Assembly (NCBI RefSeq): GCF_050003625.1
Contig: NC_134398.1
Location: 124,001-188,000, forward strand
DNA from: Haematobia irritans
Taxonomy: Eukaryota > Arthropoda > Insecta > Diptera > Muscidae
Length of the DNA stretch: 64,000 nt
Direction: 5' to 3'
In this document: one piece after another, positions 42,655-54,800 of the stretch
Layout: the number at the start of each line of letters is the position of its first letter
Position numbering within the stretch: position 1 is the stretch's first letter
The notes under the pieces: generated by a model
Told to the model about the DNA's origin: nothing
The model's input: only the letters and a program-made list of their open reading frames with translations
The model's database searches: none
Made by a program: the position numbers and the translations under genes

Positions 42655-43560
42655 TACTAACCATTTGTTGATTCCCATGCTGTAGGCGCCTCACTATGCT
42701 GGTGGTTAGCACAACAATTTTATAAAACATAAAACTAAATTGATAGGCATTGTTTATTGTAACCAATTGAATGGTTATGGGAATTCCTATTTGATTTTGT
42801 GAACTTTTTTACAGTTGAGTTAGATATATATATTGGGGGAAATAATCAATACATTGTTCTTGTAACAAAAAGCAAGTTACTGTCTTTATCTCCTTATTCG
42901 TTCGAAAGTTCGAATTGCAACCAATTTTAGTTCAATCTCTGGGTGTTCAATAATTTGACATAGATTTTGTAAAGAGTATGTTTAGTCAGTGCATATTCCA
43001 ATTTAGGGGAGTTCACATTCTAAAATTCACGTGTTTTTGAGTAGAACTTGTGTTTTAATCAGAGCCGCCGATTCGCGCCGCCAACTAGTTTTTGCCGTCG
43101 AATATGTCGACTCAAAATTAGCCGCCTATTAACCAAAAATATTGATTTAAATCAGAAAAATATTAATAATTGTTTATTTTTTTGTCGAAATTTTGCAAAA
43201 ATTTAGCTCAGAAAATTTGAACGAAATGTAAGTTAGATTGTAACATTCATTGTACAACTATCTCATTACCATTAAATCAGAAAAACTATTAATAATTGTT
43301 TTATTTTTTTGTCAAAATGTTTGACTTTCCACCCAAAATTCGTCAAAATCAAGTTGCTGTAATAATTTTGCAAAAATTTAGCTCAGAAAATTTGAACGAA
43401 ATGTAAGTTAGATTGTAACATTGGTTGCACAACTATATCATTACCATTCGACTAACTTCAAATTGTTTTCATAATGGATAAATAATTGCACAGTGGGTCG
43501 GCTTCATTCTCGTTTTGAAAGGAGAAACATTTCAAACCCCAAAACATGCTTGGTGAGAAC
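42655..43560. other. non-coding with a direct repeat
   Basis: Positions 43150-43279 are repeated in diverged form at 43275-43451 (attaataattgtt, tttgcaaaaatttagctcag, gaacgaaatgtaagttagat), the second with ~45 bp extra. Nothing else recognised. Confidence 0.55.
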
Positions 43561-43562
43561 GC

Positions 43563-43648
43563 TGTATAAATTGTAGATTCACGTTATTGAAAAGAACAGT
43601 GTTTTAATAGTCGGGTAAATAAAAACGCCTCAATATAAAAATGTAATA
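43563..43648 (+). repeat. diverged LTR relic related to family B, opposite orientation
   Basis: ataaattgtagatt, aaaagaaCaGtgttttaat, gtcgggtaa and aaaaacgcct match the family B LTR end read in reverse complement, ending atgtaata for cgtaaca. Only ~86 bp remain. Confidence 0.65.
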
Positions 43649-44642
43649 TTAAATACGTATTAAAATATAGTAGGATATATAGCAGCGTTAAGAAATTGCT
43701 CCCCAGCCAAAGGACTTGTATACGCAAATTTAGTCATTGAACACCCGTTGATAATGCAATAACAATGCTTACATTCAAGTTACAGAAAAATCCAAGAACC
43801 TAGTTCTAAAAAACATTAATGGGAAAACAGAAACTACGAAGGTTTAAAGGTAGTCTATTCTATATACGAGTGATACGGACAACGAAGGAACATTCATATA
43901 TGGTATAGCATGCAAGATACGAGTTAAGATAGTTTGTGAAATACCTTATCAAGAAAAATCCAACTAATCGGATAGCATCGGATAGCACTATAAAAGATCA
44001 AGTTCCGCAATTGAACGTACAGTGCAAAAGGCTCCCAAGGAATTCAACAGCTTGTTCCGATGCGTGGTCAAATCTATCCAAATTGAACACAAAACGTACT
44101 ACCATATTGAATATTATTTTCAAATATTCGACATAAGTAAACCAAATTCAAGGTTAGTATTGTAGAGCCACGTAGGAAAATTAATACCTTTGAAAACAAA
44201 TATGTAGTCAATATGGGTGTCCAAATTCAGTCTTCTTTCCAGAAAAACACCTAAACATCTCATTTCATTAACATTGAAATTTTCTTTTAAGAGCATAGGG
44301 CAATATAGTGTTTTAAATTAGTATGTTGTTCTGCATTTAAACGGTTTTGTTAAAATCAAATTTCAAAACCGATAAAAATTACCCCTTTTGAACTTGAGTT
44401 TCTGTTTAGAGTGGTTATCATAGTGTGTCAAACTTTATCGTTATTGAAATAAATAAAATGCAGCATTGATCGATTTTAGAGGTTTCATCCTGTGTGAAAC
44501 TGTATAAATTATATTGATATTTTGGTTTGTAATATTAAGTAATTAAATGATTTAATGTATTTATTAAATAGTAAAAAAGTTGGAAAATTAAAACGTAGGT
44601 TGATACAATGTGATTAATTTTTACAGTAGCAGTCCTTGATCA

Positions 44643-46815
44643 TCAGTCAGTATCATCAAAGAACAACGTATTAGCTTGTAGTTGCTTTCTAATAGCACCA
44701 AGTTGAGTTACAACTTTTGGAGATGATGGCGATATGGTAATTGATTGTACCGCAGGGACCTTAAAATAAATAATAATATATCAGTAGAATTGTTGAGGAA
44801 ATAGCACATTCTAGTGCATATTATAATAATCGCCTTATATAGTTTAAATTTTCGTCTGATAAACTTACGTCCCATCGCTGTTTTAGATTTGAAAAATGTT
44901 TGTTAGGCTTCGAGTTTCCTTTCCTTATCATTTTCGGCATTTCACATAATATTGGTATTGACAATTTTTCACTACCAAAACCGGTAGTCCCATATTCACG
45001 TGCATGGGAAAGGTGAGCCAAATCTTTATAGTTTTTAAAATAATTCAAAAGGCGTAAGTCAGTGCTCTGCCTTAGCTTTTTCATGTCATTTTCAATGAAG
45101 TTATCCATAACATCTATATTTCCAAGAGCGTTTTTTGAATTCTTCTGGTGTATACTTATTAAATCCGGTCCAACGATGTTATTTGTAAAAAAGTGTGCAG
45201 TTTCCTGTTGGCTTATTCTGCTTCCGGCATTTAAATGATTTGATGAGTTTTCTTCGTAACATCCGCTTAGATTATTTTCCGAAATTGTTGGCATTGATGT
45301 CCCTGCACCTACTGCATCCGCTCCATCATTGGCGCTTATTTGAAACATAGGTTCTGTCTGTATAGATTGTGTGATAGATTAGTTTCCAAAGTAAATTTAG
45401 AATATCGACGCAATAACCTGCTGAAACCTTGTGCACACGAAATTTAAATAGCTTTTATTTATACAACGTCAATATCGCCATACTACAAGTTTTACCAGCA
45501 AAAAGAATTGCAAATTTTCTATATTACTTCATTTGTACAAAATACTCTTTTTTAACAGTTTCGGTATTTTTAGAAATGTTAAGGGACTATTGTATACCAA
45601 CGAAAGCAATATATGTACTGAGAATATGTCAAGTTTTTGAAACACAACGTAACCGAGAACTCAATCGTGTGGTACTAAATTGGGCCTCCACGGAAAAAAG
45701 GGTTGCTAAATTATGATTACAAAAAAGTTAACATAAGCTGGTTATATTTCTAATGTCGTATTTTTATCAATGTATACACTTTAGTTTAAATTCGAACAGT
45801 CAAAATATTGTAATAATAGGTATTTTTAGTGATTGAGTCGATATTCCACTTCTGAAAGAAAAAGCTTACAATGGAATTCGATTTTTCATTGATGTGGTGA
45901 TTTTCTGCATTTTTTCCAACCGCCAATTCACCCAAACAAAATGAGCACAAATTGGTTCGGCAATGCATACAGACTTTTTTTTTAATGCTACAAGCACTGC
46001 AGAAATCATCTTTCTTTAAACATTGGGGGCATATATCGTAAACACGGTCACACTTATTACATGCAAAGACTTTACTTCCTCGTTCCCTTCTGAATGATTT
46101 TTCGCACCCACCAGCGTCGCATGAACCGTTAAATTCATGTATATTTATTTTTTGCTGTTTTGTAGCAATGTCTTCGTCATCCGAAATATGTGTAGGAAAT
46201 GTGATTATACTTTGGCAGCGGAGACAAAAATGTCGAAGTTCTTTCAAAGGGTTATCACATATTGGGCAAATTTTCTCGCTCAAGTGAAAGCATTCCATTT
46301 CCTTTCTGAAGAAATCGGACTGGCCCAACTCATCTCGCGGTGATGTTAATGATGTTTTTGCCGAATTACTGAAATATTTATAGACGTTATTTTCGTTCCA
46401 ATTTCGAACATTCTCCTTGTCTATTTTTCTATCGGCTTCTAATAACTTTGAGTCATTCTCCAGCTTTGTCAATATATGCTTCCTCATGTGCCGGTTTTGC
46501 TCAGCTTTAAAACGAAACTATTTTTTTTTTTCAATTTCTTGTTATATATTTTTCATGTTAAAACAATTACCTCAGAGGCTTTAATTCTTTCCATTTCTAA
46601 TTGTTCTTCCAACTTAATAGTTTTCAGCTGCTCCTGTAATCGCCTAGATATAATTTTATAATTTCGTTTCTATATTTTAATTTTATAGTCAATTACCGCG
46701 TTAGTATCCGTTCTTGTTCACGCTCCTTTTCTTTAAGCAACTCAATTGATCGTCTTTTCTCCTCTATTTGTTGAATAAGTTCCTCCTGATATTCCTTTTT
46801 TCTTGCCGATTTATT
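44643..46815 (-). pseudogene. duplicated 3' exons of the coiled-coil/Cys-rich gene (distal copy)
   Basis: Five exons, all phase-compatible: 46697-46815, 46571-46643, 45870-46517, 44869-45357, and 44643-44759 with the stop. Splice sites follow GT-AG (for example GAC|GTAAGT at 44868 and ttttaag| at 44760). The reading frame is intact and the protein sequence is the same as in 48745-50917, but this copy has no private first exons. Because the proximal copy already includes the terminal exon and stop, this one is probably untranslated or used only through skipping. It is labelled as pseudogene by context, not because of any lesion. Confidence 0.7.
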
Positions 46816-47144
46816 CTAAAAAGGGAGCATATTAATTTAAACCACACCTTAGGTTATATGACAATATTGTAGCGTTATGTATTAGAATAGAAAAATTTAC
46901 TCTTACGTGCTCAAGAATTGCATGTGGAAAATCGGTCGAAACTGTCCTATATCAATATATAGACCTATATAAACTGTATGTAGCATTTCAATTTGTACAT
47001 ACAACGAGCGTCAAAAGTGTGTCAAAACCAAAAAACATTTTGCTTTTCGTAAGATTATTGAAAAACCCTAAAACATGCAACCTTATGAAAATAAAAGTGA
47101 AAAAAACAACAATAACTTTGCAAAATTCTTTCTTAACAACATAT

Positions 47145-47733
47145 TGTTACGTTTTTATATTTAGGCGTTTTTAATTACCCGACAATTAAAACACGGTTCT
47201 TTTAAATAACGACAATCTACAATTTATTTACTATGACTTCACACTTTACAATTCGTTCACACTGAAGTTATTCGTTTGACGCTTTAATTAAGACTGACTC
47301 GTTAGCAGCATGCGAGCGCTTTTATATATGACGGTGTGGCAATACGAGAACATTCTGGTAGCACTACAATATTCTGGCAACGCCAGAACATTCTTAGACA
47401 ATGCTAGAAGGATCTACGACCATTAAGTAATTCGTCTGGTGGCTGCCAAACACATACACACTCACATAGATATATGCTCGCATTACTACAACAACAATGA
47501 CAATAGACAATGAGATGAAATGAGAAAGCAAAATAACAAAGCAAAGGGGTTGTTATTCTATGAGAGAGTAAGAACTAACATTTCGGTAAGCAAACAAAAG
47601 AACATAAAGGAAATTCAGGAAAATACTAGAAAATGAATAGATGATTCCAACAAGTGATAGCGAAATTTTATCGTTACAATTTTAAATTTTAAATTAACGG
47701 AAACTAATTTAAATAAACTTATATCTATAATTA
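47145..47733 (-). repeat. family B LTR 4, truncated duplicate
   Basis: 589 bp, missing the final ...tcaaattcgtaaca. It shares private variants with LTR 5 (ttaattaagac, cataaaggaaa), so it arose by the tandem duplication and is not a solo LTR from an independent insertion. Confidence 0.9.
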
Positions 47734-47734
47734 G

Positions 47735-50700
47735 ATATAAAAATGTAATATTAAATACGTATTAAAATATAGTAGGATATATAGCAGCGTTAAGAAATTG
47801 CTCCCCAGCCAAAGGACTTGTATACGCAAATTTAGTCATTGAACACCCGTTGATAATGCAATAACAATGCTTACATTCAAGTTACAGAAAAATCCAAGAA
47901 CCTAGTTCTAAAAAACATTAATGGGAAAACAGAAACTACGAAGGTTTAAAGGTAGTCTATTCTATATACGAGTGATACGGACAACGAAGGAACATTCATA
48001 TATGGTATAGCATGCAAGATACGAGTTAAGATAGTTTGTGAAATACCTTATCAAGAAAAATCCAACTAATCGGATAGCATCGGATAGCACTATAAAAGAT
48101 CAAGTTCCGCAATTGAACGTACAGTGCAAAAGGCTCCCAAGGAATTCAACAGCTTGTTCCGATGCGTGGTCAAATCTATCCAAATTGAACACAAAACGTA
48201 CTACCATATTGAATATTATTTTCAAATATTCGACATAAGTAAACCAAATTCAAGGTTAGTATTGTAGAGCCACGTAGGAAAATTAATACCTTTGAAAACA
48301 AATATGTAGTCAATATGGGTGTCCAAATTCAGTCTTCTTTCCAGAAAAACACCTAAACATCTCATTTCATTAACATTGAAATTTTCTTTTAAGAGCATAG
48401 GGCAATATAGTGTTTTAAATTAGTATGTTGTTCTGCATTTAAACGGTTTTGTTAAAATCAAATTTCAAAACCGATAAAAATTACCCCTTTTGAACTTGAG
48501 TTTCTGTTTAGAGTGGTTATCATAGTGTGTCAAACTTTATCGTTATTGAAATAAATAAAATGCAGCATTGATCGATTTTAGAGGTTTCATCCTGTGTGAA
48601 ACTGTATAAATTATATTGATATTTTGGTTTGTAATATTAAGTAATTAAATGATTTAATGTATTTATTAAATAGTAAAAAAGTTGGAAAATTAAAACGTAG
48701 GTTGATACAATGTGATTAATTTTTACAGTAGCAGTCCTTGATCATCAGTCAGTATCATCAAAGAACAACGTATTAGCTTGTAGTTGCTTTCTAATAGCAC
48801 CAAGTTGAGTTACAACTTTTGGAGATGATGGCGATATGGTAATTGATTGTACCGCAGGGACCTTAAAATAAATAATAATATATCAGTAGAATTGTTGAGG
48901 AAATAGCACATTCTAGTGCATATTATAATAATCGCCTTATATAGTTTAAATTTTCGTCTGATAAACTTACGTCCCATCGCTGTTTTAGATTTGAAAAATG
49001 TTTGTTAGGCTTCGAGTTTCCTTTCCTTATCATTTTCGGCATTTCACATAATATTGGTATTGACAATTTTTCACTACCAAAACCGGTAGTCCCATATTCA
49101 CGTGCATGGGAAAGGTGAGCCAAATCTTTATAGTTTTTAAAATAATTCAAAAGGCGTAAGTCAGTGCTCTGCCTTAGCTTTTTCATGTCATTTTCAATGA
49201 AGTTATCCATAACATCTATATTTCCAAGAGCGTTTTTTGAATTCTTCTGGTGTATACTTATTAAATCCGGTCCAACGATGTTATTTGTAAAAAAGTGTGC
49301 AGTTTCCTGTTGGCTTATTCTGCTTCCGGCATTTAAATGATTTGATGAGTTTTCTTCGTAACATCCGCTTAGATTATTTTCCGAAATTGTTGGCATTGAT
49401 GTCCCTGCACCTACTGCATCCGCTCCATCATTGGCGCTTATTTGAAACATAGGTTCTGTCTGTATAGATTGTGTGATAGATTAGTTTCCAAAGTAAATTT
49501 AGAATATCGACGCAATAACCTGCTGAAACCTTGTGCACACGAAATTTAAATAGCTTTTATTTATACAACGTCAATATCGCCATACTACAAGTTTTACCAG
49601 CAAAAAGAATTGCAAATTTTCTATATTACTTCATTTGTACAAAATACTCTTTTTTAACAGTTTCGGTATTTTTAGAAATGTTAAGGGACTATTGTATACC
49701 AACGAAAGCAATATATGTACTGAGAATATGTCAAGTTTTTGAAACACAACGTAACCGAGAACTCAATCGTGTGGTACTAAATTGGGCCTCCACGGAAAAA
49801 AGGGTTGCTAAATTATGATTACAAAAAAGTTAACATAAGCTGGTTATATTTCTAATGTCGTATTTTTATCAATGTATACACTTTAGTTTAAATTCGAACA
49901 GTCAAAATATTGTAATAATAGGTATTTTTAGTGATTGAGTCGATATTCCACTTCTGAAAGAAAAAGCTTACAATGGAATTCGATTTTTCATTGATGTGGT
50001 GATTTTCTGCATTTTTTCCAACCGCCAATTCACCCAAACAAAATGAGCACAAATTGGTTCGGCAATGCATACAGACTTTTTTTTTAATGCTACAAGCACT
50101 GCAGAAATCATCTTTCTTTAAACATTGGGGGCATATATCGTAAACACGGTCACACTTATTACATGCAAAGACTTTACTTCCTCGTTCCCTTCTGAATGAT
50201 TTTTCGCACCCACCAGCGTCGCATGAACCGTTAAATTCATGTATATTTATTTTTTGCTGTTTTGTAGCAATGTCTTCGTCATCCGAAATATGTGTAGGAA
50301 ATGTGATTATACTTTGGCAGCGGAGACAAAAATGTCGAAGTTCTTTCAAAGGGTTATCACATATTGGGCAAATTTTCTCGCTCAAGTGAAAGCATTCCAT
50401 TTCCTTTCTGAAGAAATCGGACTGGCCCAACTCATCTCGCGGTGATGTTAATGATGTTTTTGCCGAATTACTGAAATATTTATAGACGTTATTTTCGTTC
50501 CAATTTCGAACATTCTCCTTGTCTATTTTTCTATCGGCTTCTAATAACTTTGAGTCATTCTCCAGCTTTGTCAATATATGCTTCCTCATGTGCCGGTTTT
50601 GCTCAGCTTTAAAACGAAACTATTTTTTTTTTTCAATTTCTTGTTATATATTTTTCATGTTAAAACAATTACCTCAGAGGCTTTAATTCTTTCCATTTCT

Positions 50701-51836
50701 AATTGTTCTTCCAACTTAATAGTTTTCAGCTGCTCCTGTAATCGCCTAGATATAATTTTATAATTTCGTTTCTATATTTTAATTTTATAGTCAATTACCG
50801 CGTTAGTATCCGTTCTTGTTCACGCTCCTTTTCTTTAAGCAACTCAATTGATCGTCTTTTCTCCTCTATTTGTTGAATAAGTTCCTCCTGATATTCCTTT
50901 TTTCTTGCCGATTTATTCTAAAAAGGGAGCATATTAATTTAAACCACACCTTAGGTTATATGACAATATTGTAGCGTTATGTATTAGAATAGAAAAATTT
51001 ACTCTTACGTGCTCAAGAATTGCATGTGGAAAATCGGTCGAAACTGTCCTATATCAATATATAGACCTATATAAACTGTATGTAGCATTTCAATTTGTAC
51101 ATACAACGAGCGTCAAAAGTGTGTCAAAACCAAAAAACATTTTGCTTTTCGTAAGATTATTGAAAAACCCTAAAACATGCAACCTTATGAAAATAAAAGT
51201 GAAAAAAACAACAATAACTTTGCAAAATTCTTTCTTAACAACATATTGTTACGTTTTTATATTTAGGCGTTTTTAATTACCCGACAATTAAAACACGGTT
51301 CTTTTAAATAACGACAATCTACAATTTATTTACTATGACTTCACACTTTACAATTCGTTCACACTGAAGTTATTCGTTTGACGCTTTAATTAAGACTGAC
51401 TCGTTAGCAGCATGCGAGCGCTTTTATATATGACGGTGTGGCAATACGAGAACATTCTGGTAGCACTACAATATTCTGGCAACGCCAGAACATTCTTAGA
51501 CAATGCTAGAAGGATCTACGACCATTAAGTAATTCGTCTGGTGGCTGCCAAACACATACACACTCACATAGATATATGCTCGCATTACTACAACAACAAT
51601 GACAATAGACAATGAGATGAAATGAGAAAGCAAAATAACAAAGCAAAGGGGTTGTTATTCTATGAGAGAGTAAGAACTAACATTTCGGTAAGCAAACAAA
51701 AGAACATAAAGGAAATTCAGGAAAATACTAGAAAATGAATAGATGATTCCAACAAGTGATAGCGAAATTTTATCGTTACAATTTTAAATTTTAAATTAAC
51801 GGAAACTAATTTAAATAAACTTATATCTATAATTAT
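47735..51836. repeat. segmental tandem duplication, unit 2 (4,102 bp)
   Basis: Second unit, ending inside LTR 5 of the full-length element 14 bp before the LTR's end. The offset to unit 1 is 4,102 throughout, so no indels separate them. Confidence 0.95.
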
Positions 51837-54800
51837 CAAATTCGTAACACTGCCTCCCGCTTAAGCCTGTTCGTCCCGAACAGGCACAGAACCTGTTCCG
51901 TAAGGAGCCAATCGTTCCAGATGTACAACTTTCATCTTTGATCTAGGGCTGTCGTCCTTCTGAATCCGGTATACAACATCATTGATCTTCTTGATGACTT
52001 TGTATGGGCCTTCCCACTGTGTTTGCAGTTTAGGACACAATCCTTTCTTTCGTTGCGGGTTAAATAGCAGAACCAATTCTTCTTCTTGGAAGCCTTCAGT
52101 ATTTACAGCACGATCGTATCTCGCCTTCATTCTGTTGCTGACCATTTTTATTTTGTTGCGCACTGATTCGTGAACTTCACCGAAAGTGTTTGGGATGTCG
52201 TTTCTGTTTTCTTCCATGGCGAGCTCATTAGGTTTAGCACCGAATGTCAGATCACCAGGCAACTTCAACTCAGTTCCGAATAGAACATTGGCCGGTGTTC
52301 GAGAGGTGGAATCATGAATGGCAGATCTATACGACAGCAAAAACTTTGGTATATGCTCGTCCCAGTCCCTCTGGCCGTTGTCCACTACTTTTCGAAGATG
52401 TTCCTCCAGAGTGCGATTAAACCTTTCTACCATGCCATCGGATTGTGGATGTAATGGTGTAGTCCTCGTTTTCTTGATACCAAGGGATTCACACATCTCT
52501 TTGAATATGGCCGATTCAAAATTTCTTCCCTGGTCTGAGTGAATCTCGGACGGCACAGCGTAGCGACATATCCAGTTTTTGTTGACAACATCCACAATCG
52601 TTTTTGCTTCTTGGTTTGGAATTGCATACACCTCCGGCCATTTGCTGAAGTAATCCATGACCACAAGGACATAACGGTTTCCAGAATCACTTACTGGGAA
52701 AGGGCCTGCCACGTCCATTGCTATTCTTTCAAACGGGGCTCCAGGTCTATACTCTTGCATAGGACCTCGGCTTTTCCTTGTTGGACCTTTCGCCTTCATG
52801 CACTTCTCGCAATTGGCTACCCATTCAGCAATTGATTTCTGGCATCCAACCCAGTAGAATCGTTGCTTCACTTTCTCGGCGGTTTTGGTTATTCCCAGAT
52901 GACCTCCACTGGGACCATTATGGAACTCCGCCAAAACGTCTCTTATTTTGGAATCCGGAACGATGATCAAATTTCGGCTGCTCTTGCCATCTTCGCTTTC
53001 CCATTTACGTTGCAGGGATCCATTGACTAGAACTAAACTATCCCATTGAGCCCAGTATGCTTTCATAAGTGGACTTTCGGCTGCGATGTCTTTCTTGCTG
53101 GGTTTCTTATTTTCTTGTTTTGCCGAAATAATTTTTCTCAGAATGGGATCTTTACGTTGCTCTGTTGACCAGTCCACTCCAGATTCGACGTGTAACAGCC
53201 GAATATCAACAATCTCCTCCTTGTGTTCAGCTTTCGAGCAGTGCTTGCATTCTATACTGCAAGGTCGACGTGACAAGGCGTCAGCGTTACCGTGGTTTCC
53301 ACCTTTTCTATGCTCGATACTGAAATCATAGCTTTGGAGCCTCTCGATCCAACGTGCCAGTTGAGCTTCCGGATTCTTGAATTGGAGCAACCATCGTAGA
53401 GCTGAGTGATCAGTCCTGAGCAAGAAGTGTTGTCCATACAAATATTTATGATAATGTTTTACACTCTCTATGACGGCTAGCAGCTCTCGTCGCGTTACAC
53501 AGTAGTTCTTTTCGGGCTTGGACAACGTTCGGCTGAAATATCCGATGACCTTCTCCTTGCCGTCTATCTGTTGGGATAGCACACCTCCAATACCATGCGC
53601 GCTAGCATCTGTATCCAAAACAAATTTTTCGCCCGGAATAGGATACGCTAGAACAGGAGCTGAACATAAAAGTTCTTTTAAATGTTGGAATGAATCCTCC
53701 TGTTCGTCGCTCCACTGGAACTTCTGACCTTTTTGGGTCAATTTATGGAGACTAGCGGCGATGCTGGCGAAGTTTGGGACGAATCGTCGGTAATATGTAC
53801 ATAACCCCAGGAAACTTCTTAATTCGTGGAGATTTCGGGGTCGTGGCCAATCTCTGACAGCTTGGATCTTGTCTTCATCGGTGGATATGCCCTCTGCAGT
53901 CACATGATGACCCAGGTATTTAACTTCCCGCTGGAAAAGGGAGCATTTCTTTGCGTTAAGGTGTAGACCAGCGGCTGACAATTGCTGGATAACGTCTTTC
54001 AAGTTCTTAAGGTGCTCGTCAAATGTTTTGCCCATCACTATGATGTCGTCCAAGTATATCAAGCACGACTTCCAGTGCAACCCCTTCAGTACCCGCTCCA
54101 TCAATCTTTCGAAGGTAGCCGGAGCGTTGCAGAGCCCGAACGGCATTACATTGAATTGCCAGAGACCGCCATTAACGCCAAAAGCCGTCTTTTCCTTGTC
54201 TTTCTCGGCGATCTCTACTTGCCAATATCCACTCTGCAAATCAAGCGTAGAAAACCATGTTGTTCCGGCTAGTGTGTCCAACGTGTCATCAATGCGTGGA
54301 AGCGGATAACTGTCCTTTTTGGTGACATCATTCAGTTTTCTGTAGTCCACACAGAATCGGGTACTTCCATCTTTCTTTTTGACCAGCACAACTGGGGAAC
54401 ACCAAGGACTTGATGATGGCTCGATCACTCCACTCTCCGCCATTTCCTTTATGAGCTTTTGAACTTCGTCTCTTTTTGCCAGGGGAACACTTCGTGGTGC
54501 CTGTTTTATGGGCCTTTCTTCTGCGGTTTTAATTTCATGTTTCACTACAGATGTTCTTCCTTGATTTCCCTTTTCAGAAGCAAAAGCAGAGGCGTTTTTC
54601 CACAACAATTGCTTGGCTTTATTTCTCTCTGACGGCGATAGATGACGTGTCCAAGCCTCGAAATACCCTTCTAGATGTTTTCTCACTGCTCCATGTGTCT
54701 TTGATGAGTTGCCTTCCAAATTGACTATTGCCTCGGCTGGTGTACATTTTCCAATATCAGAAAATTTTACAATTTGCTCATAATTGTCAGACAAGTTCAA

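Larger units (their letters stand above)
43633..47734. repeat. segmental tandem duplication, unit 1 (4,102 bp)
   Basis: Identical on reading to 47735-51836. It contains five host-gene exons, the left part of a Tc1-like remnant, and a family B LTR lacking its last ~14 bp. The junction with unit 2 has one extra base (g47734). Confidence 0.95.

Noticed and set aside
45429..45716. 95-codon plus ORF (and its copy at 49531)
   Set aside because: Antisense to an intron of the duplicated gene; identical only because the whole 4.1-kb segment is duplicated; no domain.
47145..47733. Solo LTR from an independent family B insertion
   Set aside because: It lacks its last 14 bp, shares private variants with LTR 5, and lies at the same offset (4,102) as all other duplicated landmarks, so it is a product of the tandem duplication.
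54028..54309. Possible env or accessory gene among ORFs within the family B interior
   Set aside because: All lie antisense to pol and show no signal peptide or membrane segments; no env ORF exists between pol and the 3' LTR.
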